Part shown: one piece after another, positions 1 through 11,274 of the stretch
How positions within the stretch are numbered: the stretch's first letter is position 1
Layout: each line of letters starts with the position of its first letter
Origin: Amylolactobacillus amylophilus DSM 20533 = JCM 1125
Lineage (GTDB): Bacteria > Bacillota > Bacilli > Lactobacillales > Lactobacillaceae
Reading direction: 5' to 3'
Assembly (NCBI RefSeq): GCF_001936335.1
Contig: NZ_CP018888.1
Span: 310,001-374,000, forward strand
Length of the DNA: 64,000 nucleotides
The notes under the pieces: model-generated
The model's input: the letters and a program-made list of their open reading frames with translations, nothing else
Told to the model about the DNA's origin: nothing
Database searches by the model: none
Position numbers and translations under genes: made by a program

Positions 1-1274
1 CGGTCAAGCTGGTCATTATAACCCGGACGAATTAGTCCGCCATCTGTGGTGGAAACGGGTGGGTCATCGACCAATGCTGTCGTAATCAGCTCTGCCACAT
101 TTTGCATTGGGTCAAGTTGTGAAGCAAAGTCTAGCAGCGTCTTGCTCTGGGACTGGCGAAGTGTAGCGAGTATCAAAGGAACCTGCTTCAACGAGCGGGC
201 CAGCTGCAACAATTCACGTCCATTGACGCTGCCAAAAGCAATGCGGCCAGTCAAGCGCTCCAGATCATACACACCGGCAAGTGCATCTAGAACACTCTCC
301 CGCGTGAAGTAATCGTCTAGCAGAGCTTCGACCATCTCTTGGCGTGCCACAACATCCTGTTTCCTAATCAGGGGGCGGTCAATCCACTGTTTAAGGAGGC
401 GTCCACCCATCGCTGTCTTTGTTTGATCCAACAACCAGTACAGCGAACCCGCCTTTTTCTGTGTTTTGTTGGAATTTAGCAACTCCAAATTCTGCTTCAC
501 GACGTGACTCATCTGGAGGTAACTACTTGGCTCGTATGTCTTGGCTATTTGGAGGTGAGCGAGGCTCCTCTTCTGGGTAGCCACCAGATAATCGATTAGC
601 TGGCTCGTGCTTAGACGTTCCTCTTCGTTAGTGAGGTTCTGGGTGACAAATGACGTCTCACTTGACGGTTGTTCCGGTTTAAACGGCTTTGAAATGATGA
701 TGTTAGCCTTGGCAAAATAATCTTTTTGCTGATCAGTGAGTGCGCCCGACCAAACAACCTCTTTCGTTCTGAGCGACAGTAATTCATTGAATGTGCTGTC
801 AAAGTCCACTAGATGGGTCGTCTCTATCTCACCTGTTGCGAGGTCGGCATACCCCAATCCATAACCCGCGCTGGTCAGTACAACTGAGGTCAGATAATTA
901 TTGGTCTTTGCATGATTGGGCCGATCATCAACCATTGTCCCGGGTGTGATCAGTTGAATGACATCCCTTTTGACCATCCCTTCAGCCAGCTTTGGATCCT
1001 CCAGTTGCTCGCTAATGGCGACCTTATAGCCTTTCTCAACCAGAGTATCGATGTAGCTTTGGACCGCGTGATGAGGCACACCGGCCATTGGAATTGGATG
1101 TTCAACATTCTTGTTTCTGTGCGTGAGTGTCAGTTCAAGAATCTGTGCCCCCTTCACAGCGTCGTCCTCGAAGAGTTCATAGAAATCGCCCACACGATAA
1201 AACAAGAAGGCATCAGCATACTGTGCTTTTATTTTCCTGTACTGTTGCATCATTGGTGTATCTGCTTGTGGCAT
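1..1274 (-). CDS. mutS: DNA mismatch repair protein MutS (N-terminal ~424 residues; 3' part outside window)
   Basis: MutS recognises mismatches and loops in newly replicated DNA and recruits MutL. The frame is open from position 1274 to the window edge, so only the N-terminal half is seen. The mismatch-reading motif GDFYELFEDD lies near residue 30, followed by the connector (GYGLGYADLATGEIETT) and the core domain with SLYWLLDQTKTAMGGRLL. The ABC ATPase domain would lie beyond the left edge. ATG at 1274 was preferred to the in-frame ATG at 1283 because the Shine-Dalgarno AGGAG directly abuts the latter. Identification is firm; length and integrity of the rest cannot be judged. Confidence 0.96.
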   Translation of the reverse strand, partial: MPQADTPMMQQYRKIKAQYADAFLFYRVGDFYELFEDDAVKGAQILELTLTHRNKNVEHPIPMAGVPHHAVQSYIDTLVEKGYKVAISEQLEDPKLAEGMVKRDVIQLITPGTMVDDRPNHAKTNNYLTSVVLTSAGYGLGYADLATGEIETTHLVDFDSTFNELLSLRTKEVVWSGALTDQQKDYFAKANIIISKPFKPEQPSSETSFVTQNLTNEEERLSTSQLIDYLVATQKRSLAHLQIAKTYEPSSYLQMSHVVKQNLELLNSNKTQKKAGSLYWLLDQTKTAMGGRLLKQWIDRPLIRKQDVVARQEMVEALLDDYFTRESVLDALAGVYDLERLTGRIAFGSVNGRELLQLARSLKQVPLILATLRQSQSKTLLDFASQLDPMQNVAELITTALVDDPPVSTTDGGLIRPGYNDQLD

Positions 1275-1340
1275 CTTAATCATCTCTCCTAAAAATAATA
1301 CTTTCTCATCATTATACCGTAAAATCTCCCCCGCAAACGA

Positions 1341-1375
1341 CAAAAAGAGAACAGCATGCTTGACCACTGTTCTCT
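1341..1375 (-). terminator. Rho-independent terminator of kimA
   Basis: Nine-base arms AGAGAACAG (1346-1354) and CTGTTCTCT (1367-1375) form a hairpin. On the minus strand it is followed by a T run. It lies 28 bases past the kimA stop and just upstream of mutS. Confidence 0.85.
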
Positions 1376-1402
1376 AGAATTAACATTAGTATTATTCTTA
1401 AT

Positions 1403-3235
1403 TTATTTTTTCAAATTATAGCTGTACGTTGCGACAATAATGTTTTCACGGCGCATAAAAGTCTGCTTCAAACGTAAAGCTGTCTGATTATGTAACGCGA
1501 AGTGCCAGTTCTTATTTGGGACGAACTGTGGGATCAACACTGTGGTTGAATAGTTACGTTGCGCTGCGTTGCGACTAATCACGTCCACGAAGCGACTGAC
1601 CGGCTTCACAATAGAGCGGTAAGATGAGTGGATATCGACGAAGCGAATATTCGGGTAATCTTTCGTGAACTCTGATTGAATTTCCTTCTCTTTATCGGGA
1701 TTCTCGTCCATCGAGACATGCATTGCAATGACGTAGTCACCGATTGACTCTGCATAACTGAGGGCGTTCTTAGTAACCTGAGTGACGCTTGAAACAAGCA
1801 CAATCACCGTTGAACCGTCAAATTGGTGGTAGGTTGCCTCATTATCCATGAGTCGCAGTTGTTCCGCCACATTTTTGTAATGCTGGTTAATCTTATGGAA
1901 GAGGTAGACGAGTGCAGGCATGATAACGAAAAACGGCCAGATTTCGGCTAAGCGATAGGTAAATAGAATTACCAGAATCGCGAAAGAAATCAGCGCACCG
2001 ACCAGATTGGCAGTTGCACTCCAGACCCAATTCTTTGGCCGCTCGTGCCACCACTTTAATATCATCCCAGTCTGCGATAACGTGAACGGAATGAACACGC
2101 CAGCAGCATAGAGCGGAATCAGCCGGGAAACATCGCCACCAAACATGACGATGAGAATACCGGATCCGATCGCCAGTGTAAGAATGCCGTTTGAGTAGCC
2201 CAGTCGGTCCCCACGATCCATGTAGTTATGCGGCATGAATTTATCTTTAGCCAAGTTAAAAGCGAGAACGGGAAAGGCGGAGAATCCTGTGTTGGCAGCA
2301 ACCGTGAGGATGAACGCCGTCGCAAATTGAACCAGGTAGTAGAAGATGTTCTGGCCTCCAAATGTCTTATCGGCAATTTGTGAGAGAACCGTGACCTTCT
2401 CCATTGGCACAATGCCGTACCAATAGTTTAGAAAAGAGATACCGGCAAAGAACACGCCCAGAATTGCGGCCATGATGGTCAAAGTCGCCGCAGCGTTTTT
2501 TGCACGGGGCTTCTTGAAGAATGGGACGGCGTTGCTAATGGCCTCGACACCGGTTAAGGAGCTTGAGCCACTAGAGAATGCTTTGAAAATCAGTGCGGCA
2601 GTCACACCAGGCACGACAGCGCCAATGGGCGCTGCCGCTGTAAATGGAATCTGTCCGGTCAGGATTTTAAATAATCCTGTCCCAATCATGATCAGAATCA
2701 TGACGATAAAGAAATAGACTGGAATCATCAGGAAGTTCGCAGACTCGCTCATGCCCCGCAAATTGAGAATAGTCAGGATGGTAATAATGACCAAGGAGAT
2801 GACTACTTGGTGACCATAAAGAGCCGGGATAGCCGCCACAATTGCATTTGAGCCAGCCGACACACTAACTGCAACGGTCAGCATGTAATCAATGAGTAAT
2901 GAGCCTCCAGCCACGAGTCCTGCACCTTTACCCAGATTATCGCTTGAGACCTTATAGGCCCCACCGCCACCGGGATAAGCATGAATAACCTGTCTGTAAG
3001 ATAAAGTCAGCGAAAGCAACAAGACAAGCACGAAGGCCGCGATTGGAATAGAGTACCACATTGCTGCAGCCGACAGCGTCACTAGCACAAGAGCAATCTC
3101 CTCCGTACCATAGGCCACACTTGATAAAGCGTCTGAACTCAGCATAGCTAATGCTTTGAAGCGAGTGAGTTTCTGTCCACCCTCTTCGTCTGACTTCAAC
3201 GGTTTACCCAATAGCAATTGTTTGAACTGTCCCAT
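1403..3235 (-). CDS. kimA: KimA-type potassium importer (APC superfamily)
   Basis: A 610-residue permease matching the length of Bacillus KimA (YdaO), a high-affinity K+/H+ symporter controlled by c-di-AMP. The N-terminal signature FKALAMLSSDALSSVAYGTE, the glycine-rich AYPGGGGAYKVSSDNLG and about 12 hydrophobic helices fit the family. A soluble C-terminal domain of about 150 residues starts near LMDNEATYHQFDGS and resembles a universal-stress-like fold. The start at 3235 was chosen because GGAGGAAATATTA precedes it; the longer frame to 3265 has no ribosome site. It is monocistronic. No ydaO-type riboswitch fits into the short leader. Substrate is inferred from family membership; a generic amino-acid permease is the alternative. 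Confidence 0.82.
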   Translation of the reverse strand: MGQFKQLLLGKPLKSDEEGGQKLTRFKALAMLSSDALSSVAYGTEEIALVLVTLSAAAMWYSIPIAAFVLVLLLSLTLSYRQVIHAYPGGGGAYKVSSDNLGKGAGLVAGGSLLIDYMLTVAVSVSAGSNAIVAAIPALYGHQVVISLVIITILTILNLRGMSESANFLMIPVYFFIVMILIMIGTGLFKILTGQIPFTAAAPIGAVVPGVTAALIFKAFSSGSSSLTGVEAISNAVPFFKKPRAKNAAATLTIMAAILGVFFAGISFLNYWYGIVPMEKVTVLSQIADKTFGGQNIFYYLVQFATAFILTVAANTGFSAFPVLAFNLAKDKFMPHNYMDRGDRLGYSNGILTLAIGSGILIVMFGGDVSRLIPLYAAGVFIPFTLSQTGMILKWWHERPKNWVWSATANLVGALISFAILVILFTYRLAEIWPFFVIMPALVYLFHKINQHYKNVAEQLRLMDNEATYHQFDGSTVIVLVSSVTQVTKNALSYAESIGDYVIAMHVSMDENPDKEKEIQSEFTKDYPNIRFVDIHSSYRSIVKPVSRFVDVISRNAAQRNYSTTVLIPQFVPNKNWHFALHNQTALRLKQTFMRRENIIVATYSYNLKK

Positions 3236-3350
3236 TAATATTTCCTCCAGAAATGAAACATGCATTCTTAGAATAATTAATCAATAAACCACGCAATATT
3301 ACTCCATCTACATTAAAAAAGCTAGTCTATTTTGTCAGTATTTTAGAAAT

Positions 3351-3379
3351 AAAAAAAAGAAGTAGCAGTGCTACTTCTT
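3351..3379 (-). terminator. Terminator of groES-groEL
   Basis: Ten-base perfect arms AAGAAGTAGC / GCTACTTCTT with a 3-base loop. On the minus strand a run of T follows. It begins 12 bases after the groEL stop. Confidence 0.9.
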
Positions 3380-3390
3380 AATTATATCTG

Positions 3391-5052
<1,662 letters not shown>

Positions 5053-5087
5053 TTAAGTTAAATATTAATGTGCATGAACATCAGTGA

Positions 5088-5108
5088 TAGTGAGTTTCAT
5101 ACTCACTA
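5088..5108 (-). other. Intercistronic hairpin between groES and groEL
   Basis: Perfect 8-base arms TAGTGAGT / ACTCACTA around TTCAT overlap the groES stop codon. No T run follows, so it is not a terminator. It could act as an mRNA processing or stability element between the two cistrons; this is inference only. Confidence 0.45.
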
Positions 5109-5390
5109 CTCAACAATAGCGATAATATCTTTTTCGTGTAAAACAAGGTAATCCTCATTATCAAATTTAACCTGACTACCAGAATACTTGTCGTAGTACA
5201 CGGTGTCGCCAACTTTAACAGTTAATGGTAACTTAGTGCCGTTCTCTGTCACTGATCCATCGCCCACAGCGATAACTTCACCAACTTGAGGCTTCTCTTT
5301 CGCATTTGATGCTAGTAGGATTCCTCCAACTGACTCTTCCTTCTCTTCCTGTACTTTGATAATCACGCGATCTGCAATTGGTTTTAACAC
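5106..5390 (-). CDS. groES: Co-chaperonin GroES (10 kDa)
   Basis: A 94-residue GroES cap protein, the normal length. It begins [13 protein letters not shown], has the mobile loop region [20 protein letters not shown] (residues 16-35) that contacts GroEL, and the roof motif [11 protein letters not shown]. First gene of the operon. A GGAGGG ribosome site precedes ATG 5390, with CIRCE and a promoter directly upstream. Confidence 0.98.
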   Translation of the reverse strand: MLKPIADRVIIKVQEEKEESVGGILLASNAKEKPQVGEVIAVGDGSVTENGTKLPLTVKVGDTVYYDKYSGSQVKFDNEDYLVLHEKDIIAIVE

Positions 5391-5414
5391 GTTGATATCC
5401 CTCCTATTTCTTTT

Positions 5415-5441
5415 TTAGCACTCTTAATTAATAAGTGCTAA
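5415..5441 (-). promoter_or_regulatory. CIRCE operator (HrcA binding site)
   Basis: TTAGCACTC, a 9-base spacer and AAGTGCTAA match the CIRCE consensus TTAGCACTC-N9-GAGTGCTAA with a single mismatch. It lies in the groES leader, where HrcA represses groESL until heat or folding stress. hrcA itself is not in the window. Confidence 0.95.
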
Positions 5442-5452
5442 CTACAAAAATT

Positions 5453-5481
5453 ATCTTAACTTTTCCGTCAACCAAATGCAA
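5453..5481 (-). promoter_or_regulatory. groESL sigma-A promoter
   Basis: On the minus strand, -35 TTGCAT (5481-5476) and -10 TAAGAT (5458-5453) are separated by 17 bases and lie immediately upstream of CIRCE, so transcription would start beside the operator. Confidence 0.65.
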
Positions 5482-5502
5482 GTTTTTTGACATTATGAAA
5501 TT

Positions 5503-5532
5503 TAAAAAAGTCGCGAAAAGTTTCGCGACTTT
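5503..5532 (-). terminator. Terminator of rex
   Basis: Perfect 12-base arms AAAGTCGCGAAA / TTTCGCGACTTT with a 2-base loop, followed by T residues on the minus strand, 22 bases past the rex stop. Confidence 0.9.
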
Positions 5533-5553
5533 AATCTATGATTGAATGATTGA

Positions 5554-6186
5554 CTACTGGTTGTCTTGCTCCAGGAAGTAAATCAACGTCTGTAGTTCAG
5601 TTGCCAAGTCAACGTTTTGGACACGCACATTGCTTGGGGTCGAAATTCTAATTGGTGTGAAGTTCATGATGCCTTTAATTCCCGCCTCGATCAACTCATC
5701 AGCGGTGGACTGTGCCTGATCTTTTGGGACAGCAAGAATAGCAATTTCAATCTGTTGTTCACTTAACTGCTTCTTCAGATCCTCGGTATGATAGACTGGC
5801 ACACCGTTCATTATTTTACCAGTTATCTCTGCATTCACATCGAAGGCGGCAGAGATCCGAATGTTATTGGTCCGCTTGAAATTATAATTGAGCAGGGCGT
5901 GCCCCATGTTACCCACACCGACCAGCGCAACATTCGTCAGCGTATCCTGATTCAAAATCTTTTTGAAAAAATCAAGGAGTCTCTTGACATCATAGCCATA
6001 GCCACGCTTGCCGAGCGCACCAAAATATGAGAAATCTCTCCTGATTGAAGCACTATCAACTTGGACGGCCTCAGATAATTCAGTCGAGGAGACCTTCTCT
6101 TTTCCCTCATCGTTCAAGAAGACCAGATACCGATAATATAACGGTAATCTTTTTGCAGTTGCCCTAGGGATTTTAACGTCTTCCAT
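5554..6186 (-). CDS. rex: Redox-sensing transcriptional repressor Rex
   Basis: A 210-residue repressor that senses the NADH/NAD+ ratio and controls fermentative and redox genes. The N-terminal winged helix contains [20 protein letters not shown] (about residues 46-65), which contacts DNA. The Rossmann domain has [16 protein letters not shown]. The C-terminal helix ends [16 protein letters not shown] 6186 was chosen because GAGGTG lies at the right distance; the ATG at 6198 overlaps that ribosome site. Rex is a plausible regulator of the redox genes elsewhere in this window (see 30621-30638). Confidence 0.95.
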   Translation of the reverse strand: MEDVKIPRATAKRLPLYYRYLVFLNDEGKEKVSSTELSEAVQVDSASIRRDFSYFGALGKRGYGYDVKRLLDFFKKILNQDTLTNVALVGVGNMGHALLNYNFKRTNNIRISAAFDVNAEITGKIMNGVPVYHTEDLKKQLSEQQIEIAILAVPKDQAQSTADELIEAGIKGIMNFTPIRISTPSNVRVQNVDLATELQTLIYFLEQDNQ

Positions 6187-6198
6187 ACTACACCTCAT

Positions 6199-6220
6199 TT
6201 GTGAACTTTTTCATTAACAA
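6199..6220. promoter_or_regulatory. Possible Rex-like operator before rex
   Basis: TTGTGAAC at one end and TTAACAA at the other form an imperfect palindrome between the rex promoter and start codon. The half-sites resemble the Rex consensus (TTGTGAA..TTCACAA), but the 8-base spacing is longer than usual. Autoregulation is a guess. Confidence 0.3.
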
Positions 6221-6262
6221 TTCTATAATACCTAATTAAGTAGTAAAAGTTCAAGTATTTTT

Positions 6263-6290
6263 TTCACAAAAGCCAAAAATTTAGTATAAT
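6263..6290 (+). promoter_or_regulatory. Promoter of the ABC-F gene
   Basis: -35 TTCACA and -10 TATAAT are separated by 16 bases, about 65 bases upstream of the ATG at 6356. Confidence 0.55.
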
Positions 6291-6355
6291 AATTCATTGA
6301 CTGACTTCAACAACATAATTCACGAACTATGATAGAATGTTCTCTAGGTGATTAA

Positions 6356-8281
6356 ATGATTATTATGCAAGCAAATAACGTCGAACGCAGCTTCGGCGCT
6401 ACAACATTATTCAAGAATATTAGCTTTGAGATTGACGGGAAAAGTAGGATTGGCCTAGTAGGTCCAAACGGCGTTGGTAAATCAACTTTGATTAAGATTC
6501 TCACCGGGCAAGAGGCCCCTACAAGCGGCAATATTGTTAAAAGTAAAAATATCACTTTTGGCTATATTGCACAAGAGAATAACCTCAATCCAGACCAAAC
6601 CGTTTACGGGGAGATGGCCGAAGTTTTCGCGCCGTTAATCGAGCTGGGGCATGAATTAACCCGGCTTCAACAAGAGCTTGCTACCACAAGCACACCCAAT
6701 TCGGAAATGCTAGAACAATACGACCAATTACAATTCAATTTCGAGCAACAAGGTGGCTTTACATACCAGGCAGAGATCAAGAGTGTTCTAAATGGCTTCA
6801 AATTTGACGAAACAACCTATGACAAGAAAATTAGCGTGCTCTCAGGCGGTGAGAAGACGCGGTTGTCATTTGTGAAGCTCCTACTCAAAAGTCCTGATTT
6901 GCTAATCCTAGATGAGCCCACCAACCATTTGGACCTCGACACCCTGGACTGGTTGGAAAGTTTTCTGAAAACGTATAAAGGCGCAATCCTCGCCGTCAGC
7001 CATGACCAATACTTCCTGGATGCGGTCGCGACCGATATCCTAGAGTTGCGACACGGTCAACTGAATAAGTTCAAGGGAAACTATACTGCCTATACCAAAT
7101 TGCGGACGTCATTAGACGATCAACAACAAGAGGCATACGAGCGCCAACAGGCAGAAATCAAGAAACAAGAGGATTTTATTCAGAAGAATATTGTGCGCGC
7201 ATCGACGACGAAACGGGCACAAAGTCGCCAGAAACAACTGGATAAATTGGAACGAATCGAGCCACCAAAACGCGATCAAAAGGTCCGCATTAACTTCAAA
7301 ATTGAGCAGCAGACTGGTAAAGAGGTGCTGATTTTCTCTGACGTCTCTGTTGGTTATCCGAACAAAACCATGATTGAGGATGTAAATCTGCAGGTCCGCC
7401 AGCAGGATCGCCTCGCAATTATCGGGCCGAACGGAATCGGAAAGTCAACCCTTTTGAAGACAATCGTCAAGGAGCTACCGCTACTGAAGGGAAATATCAA
7501 GTACGGTGCCAACCTTAAGATTGGCTACTACGACCAAGAAATCAACCACCTTAACCCAAAGGAGACCGTGCTTGATACAATTTGGAATCGCCACAAGACG
7601 ATGCCTGAGCGAGAAGTTCGTAGCATCCTAGCTAGTTTCCTATTTGGTCCTGATGACCTCGAGAAGACAGTTGCCCAACTTTCAGGCGGCCAAAGAGCGC
7701 GACTCTCGTTAACTGTCCTCTCACTCGAATTCAACAACGTTTTGATTATGGATGAGCCCACCAACCACTTGGACATTGAGGCTAAGGAGGTGCTCGAGAA
7801 AGCACTCGAACACTATGAAGGGACAATCGTCTTCGTCTCACATGACCGTTACTTCATTAACCAACTTGCACAGAAAATTTACTCAGTCAACGAAAGACAT
7901 GGTACTATCTACGATGGCAACTACTCATTCTACCTAGAGAAGAGAAATCAACTTGAGCCAAGTAACAGTAGCGAACAGGATAATGCAACTACTGCTAACG
8001 CCAACCAAAGTAAGGTTGATTACCAGCTGCAAAAGAAGAATCAGGCTGAAAAGAGACGTCTGGAGCGGGAAGTGGACCAATTAGAACACCAAATCAGCGA
8101 GATTGAGAACAAGATTACGGAGCTACAACTAGAGATGGCACAACCAGAAGTAGCGACTGACTTTGGCAAGTTAGATCCACTCCAAAGGAAGGTTCAAGAA
8201 CTTGAGCAAGAAAATGAAGCAATATCAGCTAGGTGGGAACAGGCGCTAACGAAACTCGAAACATTTGCTGCCATAAAGTAA
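6356..8281 (+). CDS. ABC-F family ribosome-associated ATPase (YdiF/Uup-like)
   Basis: A 641-residue soluble protein with two ABC cassettes and no membrane segments, so an ABC-F translation factor rather than a transporter. Cassette 1 has GPNGVGKST (near residue 37), LSGGEKTRLS and LILDEPTNHLDLDTL. The interdomain linker rich in Lys/Gln/Arg (about residues 245-300) would enter the ribosomal tRNA channel. Cassette 2 has GPNGIGKST, LSGGQRARLS and LIMDEPTNHLDIEA. The tail (about residues 560-641) is a predicted coiled coil, as in YdiF and Uup. It starts after AGGTGATTAA and is monocistronic with its own promoter and terminator. An antibiotic-resistance role is possible but nothing specific shows it. 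Confidence 0.88.
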   Translation: MIIMQANNVERSFGATTLFKNISFEIDGKSRIGLVGPNGVGKSTLIKILTGQEAPTSGNIVKSKNITFGYIAQENNLNPDQTVYGEMAEVFAPLIELGHELTRLQQELATTSTPNSEMLEQYDQLQFNFEQQGGFTYQAEIKSVLNGFKFDETTYDKKISVLSGGEKTRLSFVKLLLKSPDLLILDEPTNHLDLDTLDWLESFLKTYKGAILAVSHDQYFLDAVATDILELRHGQLNKFKGNYTAYTKLRTSLDDQQQEAYERQQAEIKKQEDFIQKNIVRASTTKRAQSRQKQLDKLERIEPPKRDQKVRINFKIEQQTGKEVLIFSDVSVGYPNKTMIEDVNLQVRQQDRLAIIGPNGIGKSTLLKTIVKELPLLKGNIKYGANLKIGYYDQEINHLNPKETVLDTIWNRHKTMPEREVRSILASFLFGPDDLEKTVAQLSGGQRARLSLTVLSLEFNNVLIMDEPTNHLDIEAKEVLEKALEHYEGTIVFVSHDRYFINQLAQKIYSVNERHGTIYDGNYSFYLEKRNQLEPSNSSEQDNATTANANQSKVDYQLQKKNQAEKRRLEREVDQLEHQISEIENKITELQLEMAQPEVATDFGKLDPLQRKVQELEQENEAISARWEQALTKLETFAAIK

Positions 8282-8297
8282 AAAATCACAGAAAAAT

Positions 8298-8335
8298 GAG
8301 TAACTATTTCAATCGTAAATAGCTACTCCTTTTTA
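8298..8335 (+). terminator. Terminator between the ABC-F gene and tsaD
   Basis: Arms GAGTAACTATTT and AAATAGCTACTC pair with one internal mismatch and are followed by CTTTTTATT. A runs upstream could make it work for the minus-strand tsaD operon too. Confidence 0.75.
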
Positions 8336-8343
8336 TTACTATT

Positions 8344-9381
8344 CTAATCAAGCATTGATTCTGCATAAGGCAGTTCAAGTGACGGATCAGCGTTCAGCGT
8401 TAAATCAGCGAAATCTTGAGCCTTAAACTGGTGATATGCTGCTGCACCAATCATTGCCGCGTTATCACCACAAAGGCGCAGTGGGGGAATAATCACTTTT
8501 GGCTGTTGGGGCAACTTACTAATTTTCGTTGCCAGTCTTTCACGTAGTCCCTGGTTCGCCGCTACTCCACCGGCTAAGATAAATGTTTCAGGCTTGTACT
8601 CTGCGATTGCACGCAATGTTTTGTGGACCAAAACGTCGATTACACTTGCTTGAAAACTAGCTGCCAGATCATTCTGATCGAGTGTTTCACCTAACTGGTC
8701 TGCATGATGGACGGTATTTATAAAAGCGCTCTTTAAGCCACTGAAGGAGAAATCATAATCGTCATCCTCCATCATTGCCCGTGGAAAATGGAATGTGTCG
8801 GAGCCCTGATGAGCCATCTCATCAATTGTTTTACCTGCAGGATACTTAATCCCAAGCACGCGACCTATCTTGTCGTACGCCTCTCCTGCCGCGTCATCTC
8901 TAGTATCACCGATGATTTCGTAACTATTCTCATCGGTTAGATAGACCAATTCGGTATGACCGCCAGAGACTACCAGAGCCAATGCCGGGTAAACCACTTC
9001 ATTGTCCAGATTAGCTGCGTTGATATGACCAGCAATATGGTCGACACCAATTAGTGGCTTTTGCTCGACCAACGCCACCGACTTGGCGGCCGCAACTCCG
9101 ACTAGAAGTGCGCCTACGAGTCCCGGACCCTTGGTCACAGCTACTGCATCGAGATCGTCGTAGTCCACTTGTGCCTCGGCCATGGCCTCAGTCATCACCT
9201 GGTTGATTACCTCGATGTGGTGGCGGCTCGCAATTTCTGGCACGACGCCACCGAAACGCCGGTGGCTTTTTATTTGCGTGGCAATCACATTCGAGAGAAT
9301 CTCATGCCCATTCTTGACGACAGACACGCTCGTCTCGTCACAACTAGTCTCAAATGCCAAAATTAGATTATCTTTCGTCAC
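8344..9381 (-). CDS. tsaD: tRNA N6-adenosine threonylcarbamoyltransferase TsaD
   Basis: The 345-residue catalytic subunit transfers the threonylcarbamoyl group to A37 of ANN-decoding tRNAs. Visible motifs: [15 protein letters not shown] at the N terminus, [17 protein letters not shown] with the metal-binding histidines (about residues 113-117 add HIAGHINAA), VVSGGHTEL and the C-terminal [12 protein letters not shown]. It overlaps rimI by 4 bases and forms the tsaB-rimI-tsaD operon. tsaE and tsaC are not in the window. Confidence 0.97.
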   Translation of the reverse strand: MTKDNLILAFETSCDETSVSVVKNGHEILSNVIATQIKSHRRFGGVVPEIASRHHIEVINQVMTEAMAEAQVDYDDLDAVAVTKGPGLVGALLVGVAAAKSVALVEQKPLIGVDHIAGHINAANLDNEVVYPALALVVSGGHTELVYLTDENSYEIIGDTRDDAAGEAYDKIGRVLGIKYPAGKTIDEMAHQGSDTFHFPRAMMEDDDYDFSFSGLKSAFINTVHHADQLGETLDQNDLAASFQASVIDVLVHKTLRAIAEYKPETFILAGGVAANQGLRERLATKISKLPQQPKVIIPPLRLCGDNAAMIGAAAYHQFKAQDFADLTLNADPSLELPYAESMLD

Positions 9382-9929
9382 TTAAATCCGTCTCCTTTCA
9401 AGTCTAACACCATGTTTAAACCGTCGACTTTTTCAGTGTAATAGTAGTTTTTCCTGACAATATTGGGTTTAAAGCCCAACTTCTTATATGCCGTTTGGGC
9501 CACCAAGTTGTCCATCCGCACTTCTAGGGTAATCACAGTACAATTATTTCTTCTACCGTAATCAATCATCATTGAAACTAGAAAGCTCCCAATCTTTCTG
9601 TGCTGGTATTCTGGGCTAATTGCAATATTCGTAATGTGTCCCTCCTGCTCAGAGAAGCGAGCACCAATAAAACCCACCAGCTGTGAACCATCATACACGA
9701 CAAGATAGAGTGAGTTATGATGTTTCTTTAACTCATTTCTAAATGAAAAGCGGTCCCACGGTGTGCGTCCGCGGTAGACACGTCGTTCAAGATTCAACAG
9801 GTCCTCAAGGTGACTATCATTAGCCTTCATAAACTGGAGTGAGAGGTGTGAAATTACTTTCACAAAAGGTTCAAATGAGAGGTCAAACTGTGGTACAGGT
9901 TTAAAAAAATCACTAAACTTCTTCAACAT
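9378..9929 (-). CDS. rimI: Ribosomal-protein-alanine N-acetyltransferase RimI
   Basis: A 183-residue GNAT acetyltransferase, somewhat longer than the usual ~150 because of an N-terminal extension of about 35 residues. The acetyl-CoA motif appears as [20 protein letters not shown], followed by [20 protein letters not shown], typical of RimI. It overlaps tsaB by 17 bases and tsaD by 4, the usual arrangement. RimI acetylates the N terminus of ribosomal protein S18; that substrate is from the family and context. Confidence 0.9.
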   Translation of the reverse strand: MLKKFSDFFKPVPQFDLSFEPFVKVISHLSLQFMKANDSHLEDLLNLERRVYRGRTPWDRFSFRNELKKHHNSLYLVVYDGSQLVGFIGARFSEQEGHITNIAISPEYQHRKIGSFLVSMMIDYGRRNNCTVITLEVRMDNLVAQTAYKKLGFKPNIVRKNYYYTEKVDGLNMVLDLKGDGFK

Positions 9930-10689
9930 ACTTACTATCGTCTTTCAAGCTCTTCGCACCGGTCCTATTCTCCCACTCAACCTCAGCCTGGGTTTTTCGC
10001 AAATAACGAGGCAAGAGCTCTGCAGGACTAACTGGTGTACTAAATTCCGCTATCCAGCCAATCTGCCCGGCATGAACCAAATTTTCCTGGTCTGTCCCGA
10101 AATGAAGCTCGACATCAGTAGAAAGAAGTTGGTCCTTGATTTTAGCTGCATGTTCTGGCGTGAAGTCACCGACGAAGTTCACCCGTGTAAAGTTATATTG
10201 CCGGAGCATTTCCTGCACAAGCTCTAATAGGTGCTCCAGGGCCACATGAGCGTCTGAAAGCACCACCGCTGGACCTGAACTCTTGCTAGCAGAGTCCAGC
10301 CGATATGCTCCCGCGAAGAAATTATCATTGCGCGCGTCTAGTAGTGCGACCGTTAGCTCAGCTTTGGTTCCAGCAGGCGTCATATTCGCTGCTAGTGCCG
10401 CCAAAGTGGAGACACCAACTAGCTTCACGCCCAGCCGCTCTCCCATCACCTTCGCGGTGGTAATACCTATTCTCAGGCCGGTATACGATCCTGGACCCGC
10501 GGCAACAGCGATTTGTTCAATCTCGGTCAACTTGAGGTTTGACTGAGCAAGCACCGCCTCAATGGTAGGAATAATATTCACACTATGATTTCTTTGATCA
10601 ACGATATTGCGCTCTGCTAACGTTTCAATGCCATTATTCACGGCAACGCTCAGATTTTCCGTTGCAGTCGATATACTTAAAGTCTTCAA
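9913..10689 (-). CDS. tsaB: tRNA threonylcarbamoyladenosine biosynthesis protein TsaB
   Basis: A 258-residue ASKHA-fold partner of TsaD. It begins MKTLSISTATENLSVAV and contains AAGPGSYTGLRIGITTAKVM, the family signature. TsaB lacks catalysis and dimerises with TsaD. First gene of the tsaB-rimI-tsaD operon, with overlapping coding ends that suggest translational coupling. Confidence 0.95.
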   Translation of the reverse strand: MKTLSISTATENLSVAVNNGIETLAERNIVDQRNHSVNIIPTIEAVLAQSNLKLTEIEQIAVAAGPGSYTGLRIGITTAKVMGERLGVKLVGVSTLAALAANMTPAGTKAELTVALLDARNDNFFAGAYRLDSASKSSGPAVVLSDAHVALEHLLELVQEMLRQYNFTRVNFVGDFTPEHAAKIKDQLLSTDVELHFGTDQENLVHAGQIGWIAEFSTPVSPAELLPRYLRKTQAEVEWENRTGAKSLKDDSKYVEEV

Positions 10690-10755
10690 TTTGTATCCTC
10701 TGAATCTTGTCTTAATTCACTTTATCTCGTTAAAATTTCTGGTTAAAAAATACTA

Positions 10756-11274
10756 TTATTTAATCTTAACACGTTCTGTCGCTTTTAGAACAATCCAGGT
10801 GATTACCATCTGAATCCAAGGAACAATCAGTTCCTTTGGAATTCTTTGGAGGAGCGCGCCACGAAAGTCGAGCTTGTACATAACGGTCAGCCAATATGTG
10901 TTGAGCAGGACGTTCACAATAATCGTGACTAATAAAACAGCGCTTATCACCTTCCAAACCACGAGTTTTTGCTCGTAGAAGAAGAGACCGTAGATGATCC
11001 CCCCAACAACTGCGGAGATGGTGAAGCCAAAGAACATTCCTCCGCCAACCCCGAATAATGCAGCAGAAAGCACATCAGCTACGCCTGCGCCAATGCCACC
11101 CCAAAAAGGGCCAAAATACTTTCCAAGCAGCACCGTTGCGATAAAGCCCAACCCAACTTTGGTGACCGATGTCCCAAATGAAATTTTCTGCAAAATCATA
11201 CTAATGGCCACAATTAAGCCCAGCACAATCAACTCTCTAAGTTCTAATTTTCTAAATACATTTCTCATTGTCAT
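10756..11274 (-). CDS. folT: Folate ECF transporter S component FolT
   Basis: A 172-residue integral membrane protein with about six helices. The sequence LRELIVLGLIVAISMILQK and the ALFGVGGGMFFGFTIS region match the FolT-type substrate-binding component of energy-coupling factor transporters. It would pair with a shared EcfAA'T module that is not in the window. GGAGGG precedes ATG 11274. The leader shows no tetrahydrofolate riboswitch. Folate is the likely substrate from family similarity; another vitamin cannot be excluded. Confidence 0.8.
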   Translation of the reverse strand: MTMRNVFRKLELRELIVLGLIVAISMILQKISFGTSVTKVGLGFIATVLLGKYFGPFWGGIGAGVADVLSAALFGVGGGMFFGFTISAVVGGIIYGLFFYEQKLVVWKVISAVLLVTIIVNVLLNTYWLTVMYKLDFRGALLQRIPKELIVPWIQMVITWIVLKATERVKIK

